A DNA stretch of 64,000 bases from Bacillota bacterium (GTDB taxonomy: Bacteria > Bacillota > Clostridia > Lachnospirales > Lachnospiraceae). Location of the stretch: contig JAEXNR010000043.1 of NCBI GenBank assembly GCA_023439505.1, forward strand, positions 1-64,000, given 5' to 3'. The translations under genes and the position numbers were made by a program. The notes under the pieces are model-generated. The model made no database searches. It was not told where the DNA came from and was given only the letters and a program-made list of their open reading frames with translations. Of the stretch, positions 53,851 through 63,062 are shown piece by piece; the first letter of the stretch is position 1; the number at the start of each line of letters is the position of its first letter.

Positions 53851-55674
53851 TCAGCAGCCTTGTTTTGAAGCCTCGATCTGCTCCGCCAGATCATTCAGAT
53901 AAACCCAACGATCCATCTTTTCTTCCAGTGCCTGCTCCAGCCCCTCTTTTTCCTTCATCAACTCATTCAACCTGGTATAATCGGCAGATGCTTTTGCCAT
54001 CTGTGTATCAATATTGGTGATCTTCTCTTCCAGATCCCCGATATCCTGATCAATGGTATCATATTCTTTCTGTTCCTGATAACTAAACTTTCTTTTTGTA
54101 TCTTTTTGCTTCCAGGAGGCTCTTCCTTCTGTTTTCTTATCTTCTCCGGGAGGATTCGTCCTTTTATCCTGTCCGGTCATCTCTTCTCTCTTACTCTTTG
54201 TCTCCTTATAGTCGGTAAAATTCCCCTCATACTGCAAGATTGTCCCGTCTCCCTCGAAGGCAAAGATTCTGGTTGCAATCTTATCCAGAAAATACCGGTC
54301 ATGAGAAACTGTGACAACAATACCCGGGAAGGACTCCAGATAATCTTCCAAAATCGTAAGGGTCTGAATATCCAGATCGTTGGTAGGCTCATCCAGTATA
54401 AGAATATTGGGTGCCTCCATCAATACCTTTAACAGATACAGCCTTCTCTTCTCGCCACCGGACAGCTTTGAGATTAATGTATATTGCATTGATCCGGTAA
54501 ATAAGAACTTCTCACACATCTGCGACGCAGTTGCCGTTCCCTGTTCCGTCTGTATATACTCTGCCGTGTCCCTGATGTAATCAATGACCTTCAGAGTTTC
54601 ATCCATATACTCATTTTCCTGTGAGAAATAGCCGGCTTTTATTGTAGTCCCCGTATCAATACTGCCACTGTCCGGAGGAATTTTCCCTGTCAGAATATTT
54701 AACAAAGTAGATTTCCCGCAGCCGTTGGGGCCGATGATGCCGATCCGGTCTCCCGGTAACAGGATATACGTAAATTCGCTGATCAGCTTCTTATCATCAA
54801 AGGCCTTTGAGATTCCACTCAGCTCAATGGTCTTCCTGCCAAGGCGGGAAGATAATGAACTGATTTCAACCTTAGCATCCGCCTCAATGCCCTTTCGGTC
54901 TCTTAGTTCCTCAAAACGCTGGATATGTGCCTTCTGTTTGGTAGATCTGGCCCTTGCACCTCGCTGCATCCATTCAAGTTCCACACGAAACAGACTTTTT
55001 GCTTTTCTCTCTGTGGCCAAAAGCACATCCTCCCGTTCCGCTTTTAACTCCAGAAATTTGGAGTAATTACCGATATAAGAGTAAATGCTTCCCTTGTCTA
55101 TTTCTATGATCTTATTTGTAACTTTATCTAGAAAGTATCTGTCATGGGTAATCATAACAAATGCCCCCTGGTATTTCCTTAAATACTCTTCCAGCCATTC
55201 GGCCATCTCATGATCCAGATGATTCGTCGGCTCGTCAAGTACCAGTATCTCTGCAGGAGTCAATAAAGTCCGAACCAGTGCTACCCGCTTCTTCTGTCCT
55301 CCGGACAGATATCCGGGGGTGATGGAAGTATCGGCAATCCCAAGCTTTATTAACATGGCATTTGCTTCCCCTTCCAGATTGCGATACTCTTCTTCGGCTT
55401 TCTGATTCTGCACAACATTCTGAAGTATGGATAAGCTGTCATCAAAGACCGGGGTTTGCGCAAGGTAAGCGATACGAACCTTCTTTCCCTTTGTGATCGT
55501 TCCCTGATCCGGCTCCTCAAGACCCGCGATTATTTTTAAAAGAGTGGACTTTCCTGTGCCGTTAATTCCAATTACACCAATTTTATCCCCTTCATTAATT
55601 CCAAGACTAATATTATCAAACAGCATCCGCTCCGTATAGCTTTTGCTCATATATTCAATTGTTAATAAATTCAT
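53851..55674 (-). CDS. ABC-F ATPase with C-terminal coiled coil (Uup-like)
   Basis: About 607 residues with two ABC cassettes and no TM. The first has Walker A GINGTGKST, signature LSGGQKKRVAL and Walker B ILVLDEPTNHLD. The linker contains the basic RGARARSTKQKAHIQRF. The second has GPNGCGKST, LSGGEKRRLYLL and ILILDEPTNDLD. A charged linker (about 530-545) leads to a C-terminal coiled coil as in Uup. ABC-F proteins act on ribosomes. The ATG at 55674 is the start, with AAAGG at 10 nt; the 33 residues upstream have no site. Confidence 0.93.
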   Translation of the reverse strand: MNLLTIEYMSKSYTERMLFDNISLGINEGDKIGVIGINGTGKSTLLKIIAGLEEPDQGTITKGKKVRIAYLAQTPVFDDSLSILQNVVQNQKAEEEYRNLEGEANAMLIKLGIADTSITPGYLSGGQKKRVALVRTLLTPAEILVLDEPTNHLDHEMAEWLEEYLRKYQGAFVMITHDRYFLDKVTNKIIEIDKGSIYSYIGNYSKFLELKAEREDVLLATERKAKSLFRVELEWMQRGARARSTKQKAHIQRFEELRDRKGIEADAKVEISSLSSRLGRKTIELSGISKAFDDKKLISEFTYILLPGDRIGIIGPNGCGKSTLLNILTGKIPPDSGSIDTGTTIKAGYFSQENEYMDETLKVIDYIRDTAEYIQTEQGTATASQMCEKFLFTGSMQYTLISKLSGGEKRRLYLLKVLMEAPNILILDEPTNDLDIQTLTILEDYLESFPGIVVTVSHDRYFLDKIATRIFAFEGDGTILQYEGNFTDYKETKSKREEMTGQDKRTNPPGEDKKTEGRASWKQKDTKRKFSYQEQKEYDTIDQDIGDLEEKITNIDTQMAKASADYTRLNELMKEKEGLEQALEEKMDRWVYLNDLAEQIEASKQGC

Positions 55675-55839
55675 GACAATCGGAACCTTTCTCAGTATTT
55701 TTCTATGCCTGATTATCGTAACATAAGGAATTTGAAAAGTCAAAAGATATACTGCCCGCCGTTTGGCCTCCAATGAACTCCATAATGGTCAATATCGATG
55801 GTCGCAGGTCATCCCTTTGCAATCTAATCCTTCACAAAG

Positions 55840-55877
55840 GAAAACACCTTCGAAGAATAAGTTACGAAGGTGTTTTC
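55840..55877. terminator. purA terminator hairpin
   Basis: GAAAACACCTTCG (55840-55852) and CGAAGGTGTTTTC (55865-55877), a perfect 13-bp stem over 12 nt, 45 nt after the purA stop. Confidence 0.8.
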
Positions 55878-55921
55878 TGCTTCATGACAAGTGAACCGTT
55901 ATCCGGTTCCTCTTGTTATTA

Positions 55922-57199
55922 TTATGATTTCAGGATGATTTCTTCTCTTCCAGGTCCGTTTGATACCAGGGTGATGGGAACTTCAATCTCTTTCTCAATG
56001 AATTCAATGTACTTTCTGCAGTTTTCAGGTAACTCGTTATAATTACGAATTCCTCTGATTTCCTGTTTCCAACCGGGAAGATATTCATAAACCGGCTTTG
56101 CTTTCTTTAACTTTACGGTCGTAGGAAAATCCTTTGTTACTACCCCGTCTATTTCATATCCTACACATACCGGAAGAGTATCCAGATATCCAAGGACATC
56201 CAATACTGTCAAAGCCACTTCGGTAGCGCCCTGCATCCTGCAGCCATAACGGCTTGCAACTGCGTCAAACCATCCCATACGTCTGGGTCTTCCTGTGGTC
56301 GCCCCATATTCCCCTGCATCTCCACCGCGCTTTCTCAGCTCATCAGCTTCCTCTCCAAAGATCTCGCTGACAAATTCGCCTGCTCCAACCGCACTGGAAT
56401 ATGCCTTAACTACAGTGACAACATCCTTAATCTCGTAAGCTGGAATTCCGGCACCGATGGCACCGTAAGCCGCCAGGGTGGAAGAGGAGGTAACCATTGG
56501 GTAGATACCAAAATCAGGATCCTTTAATGCACCTAACTGGCCCTCCAGTAAAATGTTCTTTCCTTCTTTAATGGCATCATGCAGATAAGCGGCAACATCA
56601 CAAACATATGGTTCTACCATCTTTTTATATTCTAACAAGGTTGCAAACAACTCATCCGGATTAATCGGATCCTTGTGGTATAAGTGCTCTAAAATCACGT
56701 TCTTAAGTTCACAAACTCTGTCTACTTTTTCTCTTAAGAGCTCTTCATCAAAAAGCTCGGAAACCTGAAAACCGATCTTCGCATATTTATCTGAATAAAA
56801 GGGCGCAATTCCTGATTTCGTGGAACCAAAGGATTTGCCTCCAAGTCTTTCTTCTTCATATTGGTCAAAGAGGATATGATACGGCATCATAATCTGTGCT
56901 CTGTCAGATACCTTAATGCACGGCATCGGTACACCGCGATCAACCAAAGACTGAATTTCTTTAAATAGATATGGGATATTTAAAGCAACGCCATTTCCGA
57001 TAACACTGGTCGTATGTTTATAAAAAACGCCGGATGGGAGTAAATGAAGTGCAAATTTGCCATACTCATTAATAATCGTATGACCCGCATTGCTTCCGCC
57101 TTGAAAACGAACAATAAGATCCGCTTCCTTGCCCAGCATATCCGTAATTTTACCTTTTCCTTCATCTCCCCAGTTAGCTCCTACAATTGCCTTTACCAT
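55922..57199 (-). CDS. purA: Adenylosuccinate synthetase
   Basis: 425 residues. It joins IMP and aspartate with GTP to form adenylosuccinate in AMP synthesis. It begins VKAIVGANWGDEGKGKITDML (P-loop GDEGKGK, here seen as GDEGKGKI), has NAGHTII with the catalytic His, GSTKSGIAPFYSDK, and the R-loop-type GATTGRPRRMGWFD. The C-terminus is complete. The ATG follows AAGGAGGAATTC. I found no riboswitch in the roughly 100-nt leader. Confidence 0.96.
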   Translation of the reverse strand: MVKAIVGANWGDEGKGKITDMLGKEADLIVRFQGGSNAGHTIINEYGKFALHLLPSGVFYKHTTSVIGNGVALNIPYLFKEIQSLVDRGVPMPCIKVSDRAQIMMPYHILFDQYEEERLGGKSFGSTKSGIAPFYSDKYAKIGFQVSELFDEELLREKVDRVCELKNVILEHLYHKDPINPDELFATLLEYKKMVEPYVCDVAAYLHDAIKEGKNILLEGQLGALKDPDFGIYPMVTSSSTLAAYGAIGAGIPAYEIKDVVTVVKAYSSAVGAGEFVSEIFGEEADELRKRGGDAGEYGATTGRPRRMGWFDAVASRYGCRMQGATEVALTVLDVLGYLDTLPVCVGYEIDGVVTKDFPTTVKLKKAKPVYEYLPGWKQEIRGIRNYNELPENCRKYIEFIEKEIEVPITLVSNGPGREEIILKS

Positions 57200-57495
57200 A
57201 AATGAATTCCTCCTTAGAAAAAGGGCTGCTGCTGCACCTGTTTGATGCCTGACAACATCCGCAAGATTAGTATACCCAATTACCTCATAAGTATAATGTG
57301 TTTTTATACATAAGTAAAATCAATATTGATTATGAAGTGTATAATTACGCCTTATACTATCTTCCTGATTTCTTCTTTCCAGGCATAAAGTCGTTTCAGG
57401 GTATGCTAATCGCATATCGTCTCGGAAGAATTGTTCGGATCAGTAGAATATCCGTTCCTATGGCAGGAAAAAGCCGGATATGAATAACCGGAAGG

Positions 57496-58194
57496 TTAAA
57501 AAATCTTCGGGAAATGTCTCCCATCCGACAGGCGGTCTATAATATCCTTTACTGCAGTCATTATAAATTGCTCGGTACGCTCATAAGTAATATATTCCGG
57601 AAGGTTGTGCTCTATTTTATCCATATAGTAACGCCGTATGACCCATTCCCTGCAATCATTCATTTCATTTTTACTTAACAAATCATCAATGCTATGGGCC
57701 GGAGCTTGTTCCACTTTCTCTCTGATCTCCATCACTCCTTCATAATGTTCCATGAGAAAGTCATCGTTGCGGGTCATATCTTCAATAATGCAATGAAAAT
57801 ATTTGGGATCGAGCTGTTCAATTCCCAACTCCATCATTATTTTATTGAATTCCTCCCGGATGGTCAGCATATATAATTCATCCGTCAGCAAATGTACCAC
57901 ATATCCTTTATACAGGTCTTTCAGGCCATCCTCTCTGAAGCAGTATTTATGAATAAATTCGGCTAATCTGACATGAAATAGCTCCACATTCTCAGTTTGA
58001 ACAAACTCCGGATCGGGTATGTCATCCCTCAGATGTGTGTGCTTCTTATCCGCTCTTACAAAGTCCTTTCTTGAATGAATTGCGTCCGGACCGAAAGCAC
58101 CCATATAAAACAATGCTTCCTCCGGTATGGTTTCCCGGGGTAAACGCATTAATATTTCTCTTGCAATCACCAAATGTGTCATAATTCCTGCCAT
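57496..58194 (-). CDS. Zinc-dependent phospholipase C-like protein
   Basis: 232 residues with histidine positions of the zinc phospholipase C / S1-P1-like family: MTHLVIA near the N-terminus, GAFGPDAIH, KHTHLRDD, FHVRLAEFIH and GYVVHLLTDELY. The His/Asp pattern would bind two to three zinc ions. No signal peptide is present, unlike secreted phospholipases, so an intracellular phosphodiesterase is possible. The ATG at 58194 follows GAGGTAGTGT. The GNAT gene ends 15 nt upstream, so the two are in one unit. Confidence 0.82.
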   Translation of the reverse strand: MAGIMTHLVIAREILMRLPRETIPEEALFYMGAFGPDAIHSRKDFVRADKKHTHLRDDIPDPEFVQTENVELFHVRLAEFIHKYCFREDGLKDLYKGYVVHLLTDELYMLTIREEFNKIMMELGIEQLDPKYFHCIIEDMTRNDDFLMEHYEGVMEIREKVEQAPAHSIDDLLSKNEMNDCREWVIRRYYMDKIEHNLPEYITYERTEQFIMTAVKDIIDRLSDGRHFPKIF

Positions 58195-58209
58195 ACACTA
58201 CCTCACATC

Positions 58210-58668
58210 TTACTTAATAATATAAACCATCTCGTCTTCAAGCGATTCAAATCCCATCTTTTGATACACCGGCCGTCCCATCTGTGTTGCATTTAAGTAG
58301 AGCTTACCCACATTTCTCTCCTTTGATTCCTGAATGATCATCCTGATTAATTGGGATGCCAGCCCTTGTCTGCGATACTCCGGCAGGGTATAAACATTCA
58401 GGAGGTAGCCGCATCTTCCGGAGAGATTTGATATCATCGGTATGGTGTCGTAAAAGCACACCATAATGTCGGATACAATGACTCCATTATCAACAGCCAC
58501 CCAGACCAATGTCTGTTCATCCTTCATATGATCCATCAGATAATTTTTCGTCCGCTGCGCGAAATCCTCCGGAATGGAAGAAGGCGGATTTCCGATTAAC
58601 TGTACAAAATCTATCCTGTTTTTCACAAGTGCATCAATATCCTCCAATACCGCTTTTCTGATTTCCAT
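58210..58668 (-). CDS. GNAT-family N-acetyltransferase
   Basis: 152 residues. The start is MEIRKAVLEDIDALVKNRIDF. Strand 4 to the CoA loop is LLNVYTLPEYRRQGLASQLIRMI (RRQGLA fits Q/RxxGxG/A), and it ends with QMGRPVYQKMGFESLED. The substrate is unknown. It lies 12 nt from dut upstream and 15 nt from the phospholipase-like gene downstream, so the group is likely co-transcribed. Confidence 0.9.
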   Translation of the reverse strand: MEIRKAVLEDIDALVKNRIDFVQLIGNPPSSIPEDFAQRTKNYLMDHMKDEQTLVWVAVDNGVIVSDIMVCFYDTIPMISNLSGRCGYLLNVYTLPEYRRQGLASQLIRMIIQESKERNVGKLYLNATQMGRPVYQKMGFESLEDEMVYIIK

Positions 58669-58680
58669 CTCTCATCTCCT

Positions 58681-59208
58681 TTATCTTGTCGTACTGCCAA
58701 ATCCACCGTTGCGGATCTCATCGGCATCATCATCCACCGTAATCCCAAATTCCACAAAAATCCCCTGAATAAACCCCATTCCTACATCAATGACAAGACT
58801 TTTTCCTTCCCTGGTGTCATTGGTGATCTTACAAAAGATATGTCCCTCATTATCTGAATTATAATAATCACTGTCAATAATCCCAACCGTATTGTTTAAT
58901 TGAAGCCGATATTTAAATCCCAATCCGCTTCTCGGATAACATTTTAACACCCATCCCTCTTCTATCCTTACTCTGACACCGGTGGGAATCTTAATTTCCT
59001 CTCCGGGTTTTAGCACAAAGGATACGGGGCTGTAAAAATCGTAGCCTGCCGATCCTCTGGTGGCTCTCCTGGGGAGTTTTATCTCTTCATAAATCCTGTC
59101 AAGCTCCAAAACAGCCTGCTCCTGTGATGCTTCCGAATGAAATGTGCTGTGCCATGCCTCTTGAAACTGTTTAAAACTGACTTTCTCAAACTGTGCAATT
59201 CTCTTCAT
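58681..59208 (-). CDS. dut: dUTP diphosphatase
   Basis: About 175 residues, trimeric dUTPase type. Five motifs are seen: RATRGSAGYDF (1), PRSGLGFKYRLQLNNTVG (2), GIIDSDYYN (3), GMGFIQGIFVEFG (4-like) and the C-terminal P-loop-like RNGGFGSTTR (5). An N-terminal extension of about 45 residues (MKRIAQFEKVSFKQFQEAW) is longer than usual. It keeps uracil out of DNA. The ATG at 59208 is 5 nt after GGAGG. It lies 19 nt downstream of the LysR gene. Confidence 0.93.
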   Translation of the reverse strand: MKRIAQFEKVSFKQFQEAWHSTFHSEASQEQAVLELDRIYEEIKLPRRATRGSAGYDFYSPVSFVLKPGEEIKIPTGVRVRIEEGWVLKCYPRSGLGFKYRLQLNNTVGIIDSDYYNSDNEGHIFCKITNDTREGKSLVIDVGMGFIQGIFVEFGITVDDDADEIRNGGFGSTTR

Positions 59209-59227
59209 AAAATCCTCCGTACTTATT

Positions 59228-60130
59228 TCACTTATCATTTTCTTCCTTAAATTTTAACATGAAAAGCAATTCCCTGGCTGCTGTCGATATGGGATTATGA
59301 TTGCCTGTTATAATACAAAAATGTCTTGATGGAATGTCCTCTTCAAATTTTAATGCAAATAATTCTCCCGACCTGAGTAAATCAGATGCAAAATCTTCAA
59401 TCACACATGCCACTCCCAGATTTCTCTGTGCAAACTTCACGATAATATCACTCATTGCCAGCTCAAATTCCGGTTTCAGCACTACTCCATTCAACTTCAG
59501 ATAATCATCAATATATTTTCTTGAACTGGTATTGTGATCCAGGCAAATAATCGGAAGTTCCTCCAAGGCCTGATAATCCAGAATCTGATCCTTCAAATAC
59601 CGAAACCTGCCACCCGCTACAAAGACATCCTGAATTTCTCTGACCCGGAGGACCTGCGTCTCGGGTTTTGCCTGAAAGGGTTCACTGACAATTCCAAAAT
59701 CAATCTTACCATCATACAGATATTCCAGGGTCTCCGGCGTAGGTGCATTGGTCACCAATACCTTAATCTTTGGAAATTTCTCGTGAAACCTTTCCAGAAA
59801 GGGCAGCAGATAAAACTGCAGAGTCATATCACTGGCACCGATACGAATCTCCCCGTTCTCCAGATCCAGCATCTTCTGAAACTTAGCTTCTCCCAGCTGT
59901 ATCAGCTCATATCCTCTTTGCACATAGGAGAAGAGCACTTCCCCTTCCGGTGTCAGCCTGACTCCTTTGGGAATTCGCACAAATAACCTGCTGCCCAGAT
60001 TCGTCTCCAGCAGTTTTATCGCCTGGCTGACTGCCGGCTGCGTGATACATAATTCCTCTCCCGCCTGGGTAAAGCTACCGGCCTTTGCCACATAATAAAA
60101 GATTTTATAGTATTCCAAATCAATATTCAT
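59228..60130 (-). CDS. LysR-family transcriptional regulator
   Basis: 300 residues. The HTH is YYKIFYYVAKAGSFTQAGEELCITQPAVSQAIKLLETNLG and the ligand domain begins IRIGASDMTLQFYLLPFLERF. Similar to the LysR gene next to purL in this window (same YYKIF/YKVFYHVA opening), so a paralogue. It is the first gene of the dut-GNAT-phospholipase set. The target is not evident; its start, ATG at 60130, has a weak ribosome site. Confidence 0.88.
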   Translation of the reverse strand: MNIDLEYYKIFYYVAKAGSFTQAGEELCITQPAVSQAIKLLETNLGSRLFVRIPKGVRLTPEGEVLFSYVQRGYELIQLGEAKFQKMLDLENGEIRIGASDMTLQFYLLPFLERFHEKFPKIKVLVTNAPTPETLEYLYDGKIDFGIVSEPFQAKPETQVLRVREIQDVFVAGGRFRYLKDQILDYQALEELPIICLDHNTSSRKYIDDYLKLNGVVLKPEFELAMSDIIVKFAQRNLGVACVIEDFASDLLRSGELFALKFEEDIPSRHFCIITGNHNPISTAARELLFMLKFKEENDK

Positions 60131-60296
60131 ATAAATAATCCTTATGCGCTTATTTAAATCACTATGGACTCATTATATCATTCCTGAAGGTGTTCGTAAA
60201 TAAACCTTACAGAATGTTTTATTATCTACTGTCAGTATGTTACAGTTCGCTCCCATTCAAGGCCACGAATATGATGGTTTCATGTTCAACAGCCTC

Positions 60297-60413
60297 TTAT
60301 AGGAATCCCTGTATGATCTCCTTCTCCTCTTTAATCTCCTCCCTGGAACGCGCCGCTTCCGCCAAATTCTCTTCAATTGGAAACACAGCCAATTTCCAAT
60401 TTATGATTATTTT
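60297..60413 (-). pseudogene. Possible 3' gene remnant
   Basis: An open frame of 38 codons without start reads KLAVFPIEENLAEAARSR and then EEIKEEKEIIQGFL to a stop. It looks like the C-terminal end of a small helical protein but stops at once upstream. No ribosome site. It may be a chance frame. Confidence 0.3.
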
Positions 60414-60417
60414 CTAA

Positions 60418-60467
60418 TTGACCAAATCAGTCAACTATGATACGATGTGTTTGACCAGATCAGTCAA
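60418..60467 (+). promoter_or_regulatory. TetR promoter with two copies of a 17-bp operator
   Basis: TTGACCAAATCAGTCAA (60418-60434) and TTGACCAGATCAGTCAA (60451-60467) are near-palindromic copies with a 33-bp period. TTGACC of the first serves as -35, with TACGAT (60441-60446) 17 bp on. The TetR protein downstream probably binds both and represses itself and the ABC genes. Confidence 0.8.
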
Positions 60468-60506
60468 TATATATTTTAAGACATAATTTCATAAACAAGT
60501 AAGAAG

Positions 60507-61178
60507 GTGAGCGCAATATACGAAAGGTTTGAGCATCTGGAGGAATCCAAGAGGCAAAGCATTATTAATGCAGGTTTTCAAGTATTCTCCAGATATGGAT
60601 ATAAGAAGGCATCCGTAGATATGATTGTACGTGAGGCCGATATCTCAAAGGGCAGTTTATTTTATTACTTCGAATCCAAGAAAAATTTCTATTTATACTT
60701 ATACGAATACAGTGGTTCACTGATGGAGTCTGCCGTTGACCAGACTGGTCCTGACGGTCAGCCTGCCTATCTGCAGTATACTGATTTTTTTGAACGGATC
60801 ATGGTAATCCAACAATTAAAAGGTGAGGCCACAAAGAAATATCCTTATCTCTATCCTTATATTAAAAAGATGATCTTCGATCACGATCCTGCCATTAACA
60901 AAGAGATTAATTTGATCAACCAACGGTATACGACAAATCGTATGATGGATTTCTTTCAGAATATTGACACCCACAAATTTAAGGACGGTATTGACCCAAA
61001 CATGGTCCTTCAATTGGTGTCCTGGAGTCTGGAGGGCTGTTCTAACTTAATGCAGCTGAGTAACAATACACCTTCCCCATCGAAAGGAACGCAATTTGAT
61101 TTAAAGGATGCTGCTGACTTATTCAATTCCTATATTAAATTATTTCGTGATAATTTTTATAAGAAAGAATATTTGTAG
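60507..61178 (+). CDS. TetR-family transcriptional regulator, uncertain start
   Basis: 223 residues as listed. The HTH is FQVFSRYGYKKASVDMIVREADISKGSLFYYFESKKNFY (about 22-60), followed by a helical ligand domain. The GTG at 60507 lies directly on AAGAAGG, so it has no room for a ribosome site. The protein match begins near YERFEHLEESKRQ. ATA at 60516 sits 4 nt after AAGGTGAG, where homologues have ATG. Either ATA is used, or the GTG is. It controls the ABC exporter genes that follow. Confidence 0.87.
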   Translation: MSAIYERFEHLEESKRQSIINAGFQVFSRYGYKKASVDMIVREADISKGSLFYYFESKKNFYLYLYEYSGSLMESAVDQTGPDGQPAYLQYTDFFERIMVIQQLKGEATKKYPYLYPYIKKMIFDHDPAINKEINLINQRYTTNRMMDFFQNIDTHKFKDGIDPNMVLQLVSWSLEGCSNLMQLSNNTPSPSKGTQFDLKDAADLFNSYIKLFRDNFYKKEYL

Positions 61179-61275
61179 AAACGCATAAAAGAAGACATCG
61201 AGTCTTTTAATAAAAAATTACAAACGGTTTTGCTTAGCGTCGCTGTGTAACTGAAAATGAAAGGAGTTATTGTAT

Positions 61276-62199
61276 ATGGCAATGATTGAAATGAAAGGAC
61301 TGACGAAGGATTACGGCAATCACAGAGGGATATTTGATCTCTCCTTTGGTGTAAGAGAGGGAGAAGTATTCGGTTATCTTGGACCGAATGGTGCGGGTAA
61401 AACCACTACCATAAGACATCTGATGGGATTTTTAACACCGGATCGTGGTGATGCCACCATTCTCGGACGAAATTGCCGGAAAGAGAGTGCAAAGATCATG
61501 GAACAGCTCGGCTACCTTCCGGCGGAGATTTCCTTCTTTGATGGGATGAACGGCATGGACTTTTTAGCCTTTATGGGCAGAATGCGGGGGCTGACAAGTA
61601 CCGCCTATCGGGATCAGCTCATTGAGAAATTCCAGCTGGATACGAAGGGCAGAATCAGAAAAATGTCCAAAGGGATGAAGCAAAAGCTTGGCATTATCTG
61701 TGCTTTCATGCATGATCCCAAGGTTCTCATTCTGGATGAACCCACCAGCGGTCTGGATCCCCTGATGCAGAAAACCTTTGCCGAGCTTATTCTGGAAGAA
61801 AAGAAGAAGGGTAAAACCATATTAATGTCCTCCCACAGTTTTGAAGAAATTGAAAAGACCTGCGACAGGGTGGGAATCATAAGAAACGGAGAACTGGTTG
61901 CTACAGAGAATATGCATACGCTGCAGGAAAATCGCCGTAAAACTTACCTCGTGACCTTCGATACCCCGGCTTCTGCAATGAAGTTTGCCGCTTTGGATCA
62001 CTCCGATTCCATCACAGTAAACGGAACAATTGTTAAAGTTCAGGTCCTGGGCAATGTATCCGCATTTGTTCAGTCCCTCAGTTCATTCACCGTACTGGAT
62101 CTTGATACGGAAAACGGCAGTCTGGAAGATGTCTTTATGCAATATTACGGCAGCACTTCGACCAGCCGGAAGGCAGATCAGAAGGAGGTATCGATATGA
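61276..62199 (+). CDS. ABC transporter ATP-binding protein
   Basis: About 307 residues. Walker A is GPNGAGKTTT, the Q-loop region GYLPAEISFFDGM, the signature MSKGMKQKLGIICAF (variant with Ser-Lys-Gly), Walker B LILDEPTSGLDP and the switch LMSSHSF. The C-terminal 90 residues fit DUF-type extensions of drug exporters (LEDVFMQYYG at the end). I chose the ATG at 61276, 9 nt after AAAGGAG. It overlaps the permease gene by 4 nt. Confidence 0.93.
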   Translation: MAMIEMKGLTKDYGNHRGIFDLSFGVREGEVFGYLGPNGAGKTTTIRHLMGFLTPDRGDATILGRNCRKESAKIMEQLGYLPAEISFFDGMNGMDFLAFMGRMRGLTSTAYRDQLIEKFQLDTKGRIRKMSKGMKQKLGIICAFMHDPKVLILDEPTSGLDPLMQKTFAELILEEKKKGKTILMSSHSFEEIEKTCDRVGIIRNGELVATENMHTLQENRRKTYLVTFDTPASAMKFAALDHSDSITVNGTIVKVQVLGNVSAFVQSLSSFTVLDLDTENGSLEDVFMQYYGSTSTSRKADQKEVSI

Positions 62200-62993
62200 T
62201 TAAACCATTATTGAAAGCCACACTGAAACAAAATTATATTGTCTTTCTGATCATCACAGGGGTACTTATGATGTACCTGTCCATTATTATCGGAATGTAT
62301 AATCCGGATACCCAGGATGTCATGAATGATATGCTGCAGATGCTCCCGAAACAGCTGATCTCAGCCATGGGCTTTGCCGCTGCCGATAACACCTTATTAG
62401 GTTTTATCTCTTCGTATTACTATGGATTTTTAATCCTGCTATTGCCCATGATCTATACCATCACTGTGGCCAACCGCAGCATTGCCTCCCATGTGGACAA
62501 AGGCTCCATGGCATATCTGTTATCCACGCCCAATACCCGGTCAAGAGTCGCCGCTACCCAGGCAGTTTTCCTCCTCCTTAGCACAGCGCTGCTCCTTAGT
62601 CTGGTTACTGTTGCAGGAATCGCAATCAGCGGAATCTTATTCCCGGATGCTCTGGATATCCCGGGCTTCCTGATGGTCAATCTGGGTGCGTTACTGCTCT
62701 ATTTTGCAGTGACCGGAATCGGTTTTTTTGCTTCCTGCTTATTTAATGATACCAAGAACTCCCTGTCCATCGGAGCAGGACTTCCAGTCGCCTTCCTGCT
62801 TCTGCAGATGATTTCCGATATGGGAGATCAGACAGGATTTTTCAAATATTTCTCACTTTTTACTCTGTTTGATACGGATCAAATCATTCAGAGAGACGGA
62901 TATCTGGGTTCTTTTCTTCTATTAGGCGGCATAGGGATCATGTTATACACATTGGCCATTGCTGTATTTCGAAAGAGAGATCTCCCGCTTTAA
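62196..62993 (+). CDS. ABC transporter permease
   Basis: 265 residues with about six TM helices (first YIVFLIITGVLMMYLSIIIG; others at about 68-90, 115-145, 155-180, 190-210 and 240-260). It resembles ABC-2-type permeases of multidrug exporters. The start overlaps the ATPase stop (ATGA). It forms the TetR-controlled exporter with the ATPase. Confidence 0.9.
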   Translation: MIKPLLKATLKQNYIVFLIITGVLMMYLSIIIGMYNPDTQDVMNDMLQMLPKQLISAMGFAAADNTLLGFISSYYYGFLILLLPMIYTITVANRSIASHVDKGSMAYLLSTPNTRSRVAATQAVFLLLSTALLLSLVTVAGIAISGILFPDALDIPGFLMVNLGALLLYFAVTGIGFFASCLFNDTKNSLSIGAGLPVAFLLLQMISDMGDQTGFFKYFSLFTLFDTDQIIQRDGYLGSFLLLGGIGIMLYTLAIAVFRKRDLPL

Positions 62994-63062
62994 AGAAAAT
63001 GATAATCTAATTGATAAAGCTTTATCAGGCTTTCGCCCGTATCGTTGAATAGGAGGATCATG

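Noticed and set aside
53851..55674. ABC-F protein as an antibiotic-resistance factor
   Set aside because: The C-terminal coiled coil and linker fit Uup-type housekeeping ABC-F proteins better than target-protection proteins.
57200..57300. Purine or ZTP riboswitch ahead of purA
   Set aside because: The roughly 100-nt leader lacks conserved aptamer motifs and has no terminator.
57298..57483. 61-codon plus-strand open frame between purA and the phospholipase-like gene
   Set aside because: No ribosome site and no protein-like pattern; it is AT-rich spacer DNA.
60190..60417. 75-codon plus-strand open frame before the TetR promoter
   Set aside because: No ribosome site, low complexity; it runs antisense to a possible remnant.
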